From the NCBI GenBank assembly GCA_033060915.1, contig CM065397.1, forward strand, positions 33,515,001-33,579,000: a stretch of 64,000 nucleotides of DNA, given 5' to 3'. A program made the translations under genes and the position numbers. The stretch comes from Euryodendron excelsum (lineage: Eukaryota > Streptophyta > Magnoliopsida > Ericales > Pentaphylacaceae). Under the pieces are notes generated by a model. The model did no database searches and was not told the origin of the DNA. It worked only from the letters and a program-made list of their open reading frames with translations. Position 1 is the stretch's first letter; each line of letters opens with the position of its first letter. Of the stretch, positions 1 to 10,692 are shown piece after piece.

Positions 1-354
1 TTTGTAGCTTAGTTCAAGGCTTTTGGAGTCCATTTTTCGCAAGGCTCGTTAAACGTGAACTTGTACAACTTTGCGAGATCTTTCCAATGGCGCATCTTTC
101 ATTCCATTCCGAAGTATGGATGAACACTTGCACGTTTCCTGAGACAAATCCTGGCAATGATCCTTGATATATGTGCCCGCACTTCGGATCACTTTTATGG
201 TTCCATATCCTCTTCTTTATCAACATTTACTTGTAATGAACTCAAAACACGACTCTCAATACAATATACACTAAAGAGGGTATAATTAACCTAATCTAGA
301 GCTAACTTAAGTTAGTTTAGTTGCATTGAACTGCATTTATGCAGCTCAATCACA
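1..354 (-). mobile_element. Start of the Athila-type 3' LTR (partial)
   Basis: On the minus strand a G8 run is followed at once by TGTGATTGAGC, the usual polypurine tract/LTR-start arrangement, and the sequence then continues off the window. Nothing coding is recognisable; a 70-codon minus ORF at 14-226 matches nothing I know. The other LTR is not in the window, so the boundary rests on context only. Confidence 0.5.
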
Positions 355-369
355 CCCCCCCCAAGTAAC
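355..369 (-). other. Polypurine tract of the Athila-type element
   Basis: The minus strand reads TTACTTGGGGGGGG directly before TGTG. In Athila-type elements the plus-strand primer is a G-rich tract of this form beside the 3' LTR. Similar G-runs at about 10446-10456 and 10562-10570 lack an adjacent LTR start. Confidence 0.5.
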
Positions 370-2167
370 ATTTTGCTAGTCCCTAGAAAAACAAAAAAAA
401 CAAAACATAATTTCTCATTTCGAAAGAGTCCCGAATGCATTTACCTTATGCATCAAGCCTTTAAACCCCTAGGTTACCCCTAGTGGATGGGTGGTGTCTC
501 GTGAGGGCTTCCAGTGATAATACCCACAAACATTAACATTATGTAATGCATCAAAAACAATTCACCAATAGCTTCTCAACACAATACAATGCAAGCATTT
601 CAAATCAACCCATTCATGTCATGCTAACCACAAAACTGTCCAATGCAATACAACCAAGAGATTCAAGTATAATAATAACGTCATGTTCCCAAAGATCAAC
701 TATCATACCTCCCATAACAACAACCGATACCTTCGATTCAAAACTCACAAGTCATACACTGTCAACAATAGAACACACCAATTTCCCTTAACAGATTGCT
801 CGTTATATGAGTAGGCATAAAAATAATACAAATAAAGCAATCCCAATTTCAAAAATCGTAAAAACATAAAGTGTATCAACTAGGCATAGCTTCATGAAAT
901 GAATGCTTACAGTTAATGTAACAGTTGCGAATTTGACATGATGATTGTTACATGCAAGAACTCAAAGACTTATACAATTCCAGATGATTGAGGCCATATG
1001 AATACAAGAACAGTCCAAGAAAATAGAGAGAATCAAGCGGTAATAGATCTCAACATATGCATTGGCCGCTACACATGCCAAGTTAATAAACATACACTTC
1101 AAACTCTCTTTGTTTTTTTTTTTTATCTTTTCTTTTTTCAGACTTTTCAACTTCTTCTATCATATTGAACTCTATTTTACTTTCTCAACTATTTTTTTCT
1201 TCTTTCTTCCTCTTCCTCCGATATTTCACAACTTCTCAAAAGACATGCAATACATCTTTTCGTCCCCAAATTTAAGACAGCCTCCATATTTACACGCTTT
1301 TCGATATTATTTATACACAATTATTGAAAAGAATGACAAAAAGGAAAGAAATAAATTACTCGGCCTCATTGTACCGAAATTCAGAACAGGTATATGTCAA
1401 ACAGTTCAACCATGTAAAATGTGTCAACTATTCTAACTTATCACAATAACATGTAAACCAAACTCAAACATACTGAAGCTATTCAAACAACGAAGCTCAA
1501 TAAATTACCTTGAGTATACGTAAAACCGCTCACAAAAACGATTCATGGCTCTAAAGCGTACAAGGTGAACATCTCCACTCTATGGAAGTAGATATGGAAA
1601 TCTATGACAATTTCATATCCAAAACACAACTCATGCTTAGTGTAAGTTATCCTCTCCCTCTATACAGCACAGATAGCTCAGTATTAAGCAATGCAAGAAT
1701 GAATCAACATAATAATTAGCTTAAACATCATACTATGCAAAGTCACTAGTTAGTTCAACTGTCTTTGAAAACAAAACACGATGATTTAATCATGGTCCCA
1801 ATCCTAAGAAGTCTCAACACATCCACAGCAAATGAAATATTGACACTATACCCATGGAATGTGAAGAGTCCAAGTGAAATTCAAAGGCACCAGAAAACAG
1901 ACATGTTTTGGATGACATTCAATATAGAGTGAACTGGAAAATAAACATGTTTCAATAGCTTACAAAAGAATCATTCTACATTAAACAATTCAAAAAGATA
2001 ACACCAGGTTTTATATATCCAAGTTAGCCAAAAATGATCATATCCAAAAAAAACGAGTCACTGTGTCCAAAAAACTATCAACAAGATCCACAAAAACATC
2101 CAAAAACATTCAAGAATCCAATGCCCTACCCAGTTGAGACTATAAGAGTTCTAGATTGATAACATAA
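370..2167. other. Non-coding 3' region of the Athila-type element
   Basis: AT-rich sequence with T-rich stretches (about 1105-1210) and no ORF that resembles a protein. The plus ORFs at 546-791 and 1062-1436 are low-complexity open frames. By position it is the untranslated 3' part of the minus-strand element, continuing at 8050 beyond the inserted solo LTR. Confidence 0.6.
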
Positions 2168-2378
2168 TGTAAGCACCCCATTTTTGACCGCACGGCAGTC
2201 TACGTTTAGTCTAGACTTGTACTCAAGTCAATATGGGCATATTCCAACCGAAACCAACTTTTTAAGTCCAAATCCAATCTATCCATCACTTCACTGGCCC
2301 GCACAGGCCCAAATAGAGGCAAAATGACCAAAATGCCCTTAGGGGCATTGTCTTTTCCAATTCCAATTCCAATCCCTC

Positions 2379-2925
2379 TCTTGAGACAGTTTATTCCTCG
2401 AGACTGTTCCAAATCAGGCACGTCTATCCGAAGAAGGTAAGTCCCCTTTCCAATCCCTCTCTCGAGACAGTTTATTCCTCGAGACGGTTTTAAATTAGGC
2501 ACGTCTTTCCAAAGACGATAAGACCCATTTCCAATTCCAATCCCTCTCTCGAGACAATTTATTCCTCAAGACAGTTTTAAATCAGGCACGTCTTTTCGAA
2601 GACGGTAAGTCCCCTTTCCAATCCCTCTCTCGAGACAGTTTATTCCTCGAGACGATTCCAAATCAGGCACGTCTTTTCGAAGACGGTAAGTCCCCTTTCC
2701 AATCCCTCAATTGATACAGTTTATTCCTCGAGACGGTTCTAAATCAGGCACGTCTTTCCGAAGACGATAAGACCCCTTTCCAATTCCAATCCCTCTCTCT
2801 CGATAGTTTATTCCTCGAGACAGTTCTAAATCAGGCACATCTTTCCGAAGACGATAAGACCCATTTCCAATTCCAATCCCTCTCTCAAGACAGTTTACTC
2901 CTTGAGACGGTCCGGCACTTTTTTC
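2379..2925 (+). repeat. Tandem array of hairpin-forming units (copy A)
   Basis: Seven units with anchors near 2393, 2464, 2551, 2632, 2713, 2802 and 2887 (spacing 71-89 bp). Each unit has two CTCGAG boxes around TTTATTC, then CGTCTTTTCGAAGACG or a close variant, a 6-bp stem with a 4-nt loop. It lies in U3, so it would be transcribed at the 3' end of genomic RNA. Confidence 0.85.
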
Positions 2926-3404
2926 AAGAAAAACTCTTCGAAACGGTAAGTCCCTTTAAACCTGTCAACCGGGACAAGACCCCAAGTCCCCAAGATGGTA
3001 GAACAGTCCACCTTTGGCGCCCGCTAGCACGCTAATGTAGAAATGTCTGTTTAGGCACGCCTTCGGAGAAAGTTGAATTCTCAGGTGCTAAGTCTCCTTT
3101 AGTAGCTTCCCGATATCAGGCAATCTCAGGAATGATAGTGAACCGTCAAAGTAGCGGAAATACTCGCAAACATTGCAACCGTCAGAGTAGCGAAAATACT
3201 CGTAAACAGGTCAATATAGGGAATTGCCAACAAACCCCTGTGTCACGACGACCGCCATCAGAGTGACGGAAACACTCAAAACCCAGGTCAACACCAGTGC
3301 CTGCTAGCCCACTTCGGTGAAGGATGACCAAACTGCCCCTTGGGCCTTTTCCGAGACTTTCCAGTCAAGATGACCATTGTGCTCCTAGGCATCCAAGCGT
3401 CCCG

Positions 3405-4260
3405 GGAACCACACCAGCTCTGGGTATCAAACTGGTAACCTTCTGAGAATACTTCTTATAGTATTTCCGACCTTCCTCTACCTTCCCGGATCATTCCGAG
3501 TCTGTTCCGGCAAACCCGGTGCAAAATGACCGTTTTGCCCCTAGAGGGCCAGTCACCTTTTCCGACCACACTAGCTTTGGGTATCAAACCAGTAACTTTC
3601 CAAGAATGCTTCTTATAGTATTCTCAACCTTCCTCTATCTTTTCAGATCATTCCGAGTCAGTTCCGGCAAACCCGGTACAAAATGACCATTTTACCCCTG
3701 GTGGGCCGGTCTCCTTTTTTGGCCACACTGGCTCTGGGTATCAAACCGGTAACCTCCTAAGATTTCTTCTTATAGTATTCTCAAATTTCCTTTATCTTTC
3801 TGGATCATTCTGAGTCAGTTCCAGTAAACCCGGTGCAAAATGACCGTTTTACCCCTGGTGGGCCGGTCACCTTTTCTGACCACACCGGCTCTAGGCACCA
3901 AACCGGTAACCTTCTGAGATGCTTTTTATAGTGTCCTCAACCTTTCATTATCCTTTCGGATCATTCCGAGTCAGTTCCGACCAACCCGATGCAAAATGAC
4001 CTTTTTGCCCCTAGTGGGTCGGTCTCCTTTTCTGACCACACCGGCTCTGGGTATCAAATCGGTAACCTCTCGAGAATGCTTTTTATAGTACTCTCAACCT
4101 TTCTTTAGCTTTTTGAATCGTTCCGAGTCAGTTCCAGTAAACCCGGTGCAAAATGACTGTTTTATCCCTAGAGGGCCGGTCGCCTTTTCTGACCATACCG
4201 GCTCTGGGCATCAAACCGGCAACCTTTGAGAACATTCTGAATAATGTTTTCAAATCTAGA
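3405..4260 (+). repeat. 157-bp tandem array (copy A, six units)
   Basis: The anchor GGGTATCAAA or its variants falls at 3422, 3579, 3736, 3893, 4049 and 4206, giving spacings of 157, 157, 157, 156 and 157. Units share CCGGTAAC, TTATAGT, GGATCATTCCGAGTC and AAAATGACCGTTTTGCCCC. Unit number differs between LTRs but spacing does not. Confidence 0.92.
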
Positions 4261-4572
4261 GTCTTCTTCCGGGACAGTCCGAGTTCGTCTTGCAGCTTTC
4301 CAACTCGATTGACTATTTTGCCCCTAACGGCCCGGTCAACCCTTCCAACATATCTTGTCCTCATTTTTCAAGTCAAATACCTCTGGGACGATATTCTAAG
4401 TGTTCCTGCTCTTTTCCAGCCTTTTGGGCCATTCCCGGTCCCTTAAATCATTCCCGAACTTTCTTGAGTCACTCCTAGTGATGCCAGGCTGAAAATTGCG
4501 TGGTAGTCACTAGTATAGGCGCCCAAATCTAGTCAAAGATACGTTACTTGCCGACCTTAAACATTTCCTAAA

Positions 4573-4698
4573 TGGCTGGAGCCACTGGTAGTGGCGTCAA
4601 GCCAAAAAATGCCCTGGCGCAACTCCTAGTAGCGCCAGTGTAATGTTTGGCCTGGCGCCACTGCAACAGGCGGCAAGTTTGTCCAACCTCTATAAATA
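4573..4698 (+). promoter_or_regulatory. LTR core promoter with palindrome triad and TATA box (copy A)
   Basis: Three imperfect palindromes at 4573-4600, 4614-4638 and 4651-4675 have arms based on TGGCGCCACT and AGTGGCGCCA. They are followed by TATAAATA at 4691-4698. The TATA box should place the RNA start near 4720-4730 (inferred). The same order recurs in every LTR that keeps this part. Confidence 0.65.
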
Positions 4699-4780
4699 CA
4701 GAGCCTCTTCCAGCGTGAAGGAGGTCCGCAAACTCATTCTAAAAACATCAATATTTGATATACAAAGCTCGAACACTCCC

Positions 4781-4815
4781 TAAACCCTAGCTTCCTTAGG
4801 TTTTCCAAACCCTAG
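4781..4815 (+). promoter_or_regulatory. Telobox-like motifs in the LTR leader
   Basis: TAAACCCTAG at 4781-4790 and CAAACCCTAG at about 4807-4816 lie within 100 bp downstream of the expected RNA start. AAACCCTA is the plant telobox core. The pair recurs in the other LTR leaders. Confidence 0.45.
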
Positions 4816-4955
4816 CCACCATACACTTATACACTAGCCTCCAACCCTCCTTGAAGACTTGAAGAGCTGCAATCTGAAATTTGAATATTGAAGACAACTC
4901 TTAAGGATTGAAGACGAAGATCAAGACGAAGACCGAAGACAAGCAAAGCGCGCAA

Positions 4956-4980
4956 AATAAACAAGACATACGGTAGGCTT
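4956..4980 (+). promoter_or_regulatory. AATAAA followed by a splice-donor-like site (copy A)
   Basis: AATAAA at 4956-4961 is followed by CGGTAGGC with GT at 4973-4974. In other copies the donor reads AAG/GTAGG. The AATAAA would close the R region about 240 bp after the RNA start. Both parts recur in the other full promoters: 32002/32019, 57341/57358 and 59739/59756 on plus, 42763-42768 and 54882-54887 on minus. LTR 15138-20266 has AACAAA instead. Confidence 0.5.
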
Positions 4981-5259
4981 TCTTTTTAAATTTCCGCACT
5001 TCCCTCTCTCTTCTCTCTCCTAACCCACTTGGGTTTTCTCTATTTTAATCCCCCATCTCTTTCCCCCCCCTTTCTTTGCATGCTTGAAACAAGGGGACTC
5101 CCGGTCCATGTGTAGGATTAGACTATTGAAGGGTCACCATGTCGGGGGCTTTCCTTTAGGCTAACCAGAGACCACGTGGGTTCGGCCCCCTTGATTATGT
5201 GGTGAAGCCTTAGCCTTGTATGTTCATGACCCCAAATTTGCATTGTGCATATCATGATC

Positions 5260-7500
5260 TTGCATCTTCCGAAATTCGTTTTCAAACTCATTTTCAAAAT
5301 TGTTTTCAAACTTGTTTTCAAAATTGCATCTTAATCTCCTTTTCCAAAACTTATTTTCAAAATCACAATCATAGGGTGATTCTAGCTTTTTCATTGTCAG
5401 GATTGCTTTAGGAAAGTGTTATATTCAAAGTGACCAACATGGTCCATATTTTCAACCGTTGTTGTTTTCAAAACCACTTTCTTAAAGTGGTTCTAGCTCT
5501 CTTATGGCTAGAATTGCTTTAGGAAAGTGAAATGTTTTTATACTTTCCAAAAAACTCTATTTTCAAAAATCTCTTTTCCTAAAGCCTCCTCTTTCAACGT
5601 GCTTTCTAAAAACTCTCCTTTCCAAAGTTGTTTTAAAAAACTCCCTCCAAAAATTTATTTTTCAAAACTCTCTTTTTCAACTCCTTTTCAAAACACTCTC
5701 CTCAAAATTCACTTTCCTAAAAACTCTCTCCAATAATCTTTCATCAAAAATCTTTCTAAAAACTCTCTTTCCAAAAATCTCCTCTCTAGGTTTTCTTTCC
5801 AAAAATCCTTGTTTCCAAAAAACGCACTTTCTAAAAAACTCTTCCTTTAGAGCCCAAGTCAAGCCCTATAACTAACAATTAGGAAACCTTAATTTTCTTT
5901 CCAAAAACATGGTTTTCAAATTTGCCTTCAAACCTAGGTTTCCAAAACCTCTTGTTTTCTACATCAAAACTATACATATTTCTAAAACCTATTTTCTATG
6001 TCAAAACTATACACTTCCAAATCTAGGGTTTCTAAAACCTCTCTTTCCAAATCCTTGTCAAATCCAATCTTCCCTATAGAAAACTAAATCCAATCTCCCG
6101 TTTAGGAAACTAGATCCAATCCTCCGTTTTTGGAAACAAAATCAAAGTTTCTCTTTTAGAAACAAAATCCAATCCCTTCCTAATCCAAATCTTTCCTAAT
6201 TCAAATATTTCCTAATCCTCCACTTTCCTAAAATCTTAAGTTTCCAAAACTTGAACATAAAAAATCTTTCCTAAATTTTAAAACTTAACTTCCACATCTT
6301 TCCTAATTCAACCCTTTCCTAACACTATCCCTTTCCAAATCTCAACTTTCCAAATCTAAGTTTTCAAACCTTTCCTAAATTCAAACATTTCATAATTTCA
6401 AGATTTTCTAGAACTCAAACTCTAAAACTTTCTAAATCTTAAACTTTCCAAATTTTAAATCTTTTCAGATTCAAAGTTTTCCAAGTTCAAAACTTTCTTA
6501 AATTAAGACTTTTTAAATCTAAAAACTTTCTAAATTCTAAACTTTCCTAAAACTTCAAATCTTTCCAAATCTAAAATTTTCTAAACTCAAAACTTTCTTA
6601 CTTTCAAAACTTCGCCATTTCAAAACATTCCAAACTTTCCAACTTTCAAAACTTCATAATTTCAAAACCTTTCCTAAAATGAAAACTTTCCCAATTTGAG
6701 CACTTTCCTAAATTGAGACATTCCAAATTCAAAACTTTTCTAAGTTGAAATTTTCTTAATTCAAAACTTTCCTAATTCGAACCTTTTCTACCTCGAAATC
6801 TTTTCTAATTTCAAAAATTTCCTAATTTCGAAACTCTCCTAATTTGAAAACTTTCCTAATTCAAAACTTTCTTAATTTGAAACTTTCCAAAAATGAAACT
6901 TTCCTAATTCGAAACTTTCCTAAATTGGACCTTTCCTAATTCGAATCTTTCCTAAATCCAATCCTTTCCTAAATCTTCCAAGCCTAACATTAGAGTCAAA
7001 TCTTTTCTAAAAACTTTCCAAGTCGATTCCAATCCTTCTTTTCTAAGTTCCTAAGTCTAGGTTTCCTAAACCTTCGTCTTTCCAAAACAAGTCTAAATCT
7101 TTCTTCCAAGTTCTATATTTTCAAATCACAGTCCAATCTTTTCCAAAATTTTAAATTCTAATCTCTTCTTCTAATTTCAAATCAAATCCAATTTTCAATT
7201 CAATCTCTTTCTTTCAATCCAACCTTTTATTTTCAATCGGACTCTTGTCTGAACTACGATTGACTTGATTCCTCCAAAAGGATACGTAAGCAACTCTTTC
7301 AAATTTCAAATTCCTCCACATTTTCCAAATCTCAAATTCTACAATCTTTTCAAATCTCCAATCTATTTTCAAACTTCCAATTTCAAATTTCTATTTCCAA
7401 ATCTCTATTTCTAATTTTTCTAACTTTTCAATTTCAAATATCTCTTCTAAAATCAAATCAATTTCTTTCCAAATTTATTTTTCAATACTCTCTTTTCTTG
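5260..7500 (+). repeat. G-depleted TTTCCTAA-like tract (copy A)
   Basis: About 2.2 kb of degenerate short repeats around AACTTTCCTAAATTCAAA. The sense strand is rich in T, A and C with very little G. Short ORFs here are by-products of the repeat. The tract is present in every LTR of the family and always follows the LTR's own orientation. Confidence 0.85.
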
Positions 7501-8093
7501 CACTTGCATATCATACATCATGTTAGTTTCTTTTCAAACATTCTTTTTCAAAGTGGATAGGATTGAACTATAGTTAGTTAAAGACTCTCGTAGGTGAATC
7601 TAGGGTAGATTGACATGTAGGTACCGAAAGAGCGGGGTAGGGTGATGACTTAGTACGTCTTCCCTACACGTAACCAACCTCCGAACCTAGGATCACTGTT
7701 TTCAAAGGCTAAAAGGAGTTATTTTTCAAAGAGGGCTAAATGTTTTTCAAAGGTTGCCAAAAAATCTATTTTCCTAAAAACCCTTTCTTGAGGAGATATT
7801 TTCAAAATCATTTTCTAAAAACCCTAAGTGTAGTCTTCGGATTATTCTTAGTTTTTTAGGTGACCTAACTCACCTTAATCAAGTTAGGCGGCGACTCCAA
7901 ATCTTTTTCAAAAGCCCTTTATTCAAATCTATTTTCAATTCAAACCTAGTCGCACTCATTCTTCTAGGAGGGTGAGTTCTAACGAGAGAGTACAGTGTTT
8001 TTCTCGCTTGTGTGAGTATTCCTCGAGTGCGAAAAATCTGGGCGCAACACATATATAAGAAAATGAAAACTTGGCCTAGACTCCACTAAATCC

Positions 8094-9232
8094 CTACTCC
8101 TCATCATCATTCTCATCATCAGACTGCAACTGGATGAGCATCCCCTTAATCTCCTGCAACAGAGTAGTGTGTCTGCATGACTGCTGCTCTAGTGTAGTCA
8201 TCCTAGTCTCAAAATCCGTCATCTGAGTCTCCAAATCAGTCCTCAGGCCAGTAATCGCAGGCTGCAACTCCTTTACCCCAATAGATGGTGCTCCCAGTGC
8301 CCCTACTGCTAACTTCCTCTTCTTCCTCTATCCCTCAGACCGACTCAAGGAACTCTTATCAATCGGCTTCTCCGATTCCAACCTAATAAGGTCCACCGGA
8401 ATAGGAACCCCGTGCTTCTTAACCAATGCAGTCAGAAACCCCACAAATGGCACAAAACCCCGAATATCTACGGAATTATAAGCCATACATAGTAACATGA
8501 ACAAAATTCGAGGCAAATCAACAGATTTTCCTGTACCAATAGCCCACAATAGAGCTGCCCTTGTAACGCTCATAGCTATGGTGCACTTTAAAGGTAGTAA
8601 CGAATGACAGGAAAAGAGAAATATGATGAGATACTTATCCTTGAGGCACATCTTATTACATTGTGCCTCCACATCCCATGTTTCACCTTCTAGGAGCAAC
8701 TCCAGGGAAATGGTAGCCAAATCAGGCTGCCCCACATCCAGAAAGTTGAAGTCTGAGTTCTCTACTCAAGGGATACCAAAGATCTCAACGAAGGTGTCTG
8801 GAGTTACTACCAATTTCATCCCCCTCACCCAGCTCACCATCTTTTCCTTCCCTTTCTATAACACCGATTTGTGCTTAATATTTGACATAAATTCCTGGCA
8901 CAGTGTGAGAATGGATTCGGTCTTGAAATTCGCTAAACTAACCCATCCCCGGTTTGTGAAGTCCCTGAGAAAACCAAAACCTAATTCTCAAATGTGTCTA
9001 TATGAAATTCTCTCTCGATGACTGCCCCATTTTTCACCCACATCCGGTTATAAAACTTCTCTTTTACTTCCTCGGTGAAACAGGTGTCATCATAACCTAG
9101 GTCAACAGTAGTCTTCCCCTTCCCTTTATCCTGTTGGGTTGGTTGAGATTTTGATAAGGTCGGACCTTTGGATTTCTTACCCGAGCCCCTTGGCTTATCT
9201 CCCTTGTTACCCCTTTTTTTTTGTAATGCTCA
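8094..9232 (-). pseudogene. Extra ORF with putative-plant-transposon domain, coiled coil and acidic tail
   Basis: Starting at an ATG (9232), the frame passes an A9 run that breaks it, then a basic Lys/Ser/Gln-rich segment and YNRMWVKNGAVIER (about 9020-9060). The main open piece (8735-8328) carries RAALLWAIGTGKSVDLPRIL and a following GVPIP, the pattern I associate with the putative plant transposon protein domain of plant retroelement ORFs. After one TAG the frame continues through a heptad-like coiled coil (ELQPAITGLRTDLETQ) to a C-terminus DDENDDEE and a TAG at 8094-8096. It lies downstream of integrase in sense orientation, where Athila elements carry an env-like or extra ORF. I see no signal peptide or membrane span. 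Function unknown; inactive through at least one frameshift and one stop. Confidence 0.68.
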
Positions 9233-10690
9233 TCTCTCAATACCCTGCAAATGCAAGCAATGCACATAACATATCATACTCAACATTCAGATGTAATGCA
9301 TGAGAGTGTGCCTAGGTGAAGTGTTTGCTTCGGCTTATGACTACCAAGAGGCTTGAAAGTATGCCCAATGCAAAATTGGTACCCAATGGAAGAGGACGAT
9401 GCCCCTCCTAACTACTAAGCCTCCTTACAACAACAACCCCAACCTCAGAAAGTCATTAATAGCCTTCTATCAAACACCTAGTGGGCAACCCATGGATCAA
9501 AGTTTTTAGGTGTAAAGCTTCTATGCCCTAGCCTTCACTCTTCACTTCAGGTTACCTACAATGCATTGGGGTCCCATTGAACCCAAAATTAAGGCCAAAG
9601 ATTCACTGGGGCATTTTCACAAACATTTGGTGTGCATAAAAAAACCCTTGTTCAACAGGAGACTCTATACCATCGAAATTCTCCCAAAATTTTGTTAACA
9701 ATATAGGGAAAGCCCCCAACCATCCAATTGAGAAATATATGCATGACTTAGAATGTGCAATTATGAGATTATGCATCAAGTTGATGGTCATCACCCCCGA
9801 ATGGAACCCTAGGGCTCTCTAGACATTCAATCAACCAACTAGAACAGTTAGGGTGTGGAAGTTACCTTACTTAGTGGGGAATTCGAAAAAAGAAGGCTAG
9901 AGATTAAGAGCTTGAAGCTTCCAAGAGTGAATCGCCGAAATCCCTACTTTCTCCTCTATCGAGCACTTGAGAGATAATAGGCGCATATGGCCCCTACTCT
10001 GCCCATTTGGCCTTTTAAAAAAAATGATTTTTGGGCTTAGCATTCAAACGCCTTCAGGAGAGTTCAAACCCTTGGGCTAAAATTCCAATTTCATGGTTCG
10101 GAGGGTTCAAACGCCTCTACAGGAGTCCGAACTAGAAGGCAAAAAAATGTGGTATATTGAAGCATCATGCCTCAGAGCGTTCGAACGCAGTCAGGGGAGT
10201 TTGAACCCTTAAGCAAAATTTCCATCAGTAAAGCCTCTGAGCGTTTAAACACCAAAAGGAGGGTTCGAATGCTAGGGCAAAAACCTTACTTTCTCTGTTT
10301 GTGGTCTTGTGCAACTTGTTCACATTTTTGGGTTTCATTCTTCTCTACCCTACCCTATCCCATCAACTATCCTAAGTACTAATAAACATAAAACCTAAAT
10401 AAACAACCCTAAGACCCTAAAACAAAAGTTTTCACACTACGAAGTACCCCCCCCCTCCCACAACTAGAGATGAGCAGTCTTCGAAATGCAAGAAAAAAAT
10501 AAAAACAAAACGACACTACGATGGACAAGCAGGAGAAAGGTGAAAGGGTGGGACAACACCGCCTCCCCCCAACTAGGGTTAAACTATCCCTAACTCGAAT
10601 CGACCTATACACTTACTATACAACATACACAAAAGGCATTATGTCTCATTTTATGCAAAAGGTGGTGGATCACATATATCCACACATTCA
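9233..10690 (-). other. Non-coding interval between integrase and extra ORF
   Basis: No protein similarity recognised. On the minus strand it holds G-runs at about 10562-10570 and 10446-10456, the degenerate TTCGAAC repeat (10040-10275), then a stretch that could be a leader for the extra ORF, including AAGTAAG/GTAACTT, a donor-like site near 9865. A separate spliced message is possible but unproven. Confidence 0.5.
10040..10275. repeat. Degenerate repeats containing TTCGAAC/TTCAAAC
   Basis: Four irregular units near 10048, 10100, 10178 and 10236 share GCGTTCGAACGC-like cores, CAGGGGAGT and TTCGAACCCTT. Spacing is about 50-80 bp. The TTCGAA palindrome is kept best in the third unit. Confidence 0.5.
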
Positions 10691-10692
10691 AC

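Larger units (their letters stand above)
2168..8049 (+). mobile_element. Solo LTR of the giant-LTR (Ogre/Tat-like) family, copy A
   Basis: A complete 5882-bp LTR that starts TGTAAGCACCCC and ends GGGCGCAACA (family end GCGCGACA, here with CG to CA). Neither a primer site nor a polypurine tract adjoins it. Flanks CATAA (2163-2167) and CATAT (8050-8054) match at 4 of 5 bases, fitting a slightly decayed target duplication, and Athila sequence resumes on both sides. This is the longest copy, with six 157-bp units. Order inside: hairpin array, three copies of a GTCAGAGTAGCGGAAA motif near 3140-3260, 157-bp array, palindromes, TATA box, leader, poly(A)/donor site, G-poor tract, conserved 3' end. 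Confidence 0.85.

Noticed and set aside
1062..1436. 124-codon plus ORF with Phe-rich, membrane-like N-terminus
   Set aside because: Produced by a T-rich stretch; no homologous pattern, and it lies in the non-coding part of a minus-strand element.
2379..4260. CRISPR-like regular repeats
   Set aside because: Plant nuclear DNA; units are head-to-tail tandem repeats without unique spacers, and no cas genes are present.
5260..7500. TTTCCTAA-like tract as telomeric or interstitial telomere DNA
   Set aside because: The motif is irregular and differs from TTTAGGG/CCCTAAA; it is degenerate low-complexity DNA.
8623..9021. 132-codon plus ORF
   Set aside because: It is the opposite strand of the minus-strand extra ORF, which has recognisable domain features.
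10440..10575. Polypurine tract and LTR boundary right after integrase
   Set aside because: G-runs exist on the minus strand but no TG...LTR start follows, and the extra ORF and a better tract at 355-369 lie further downstream.
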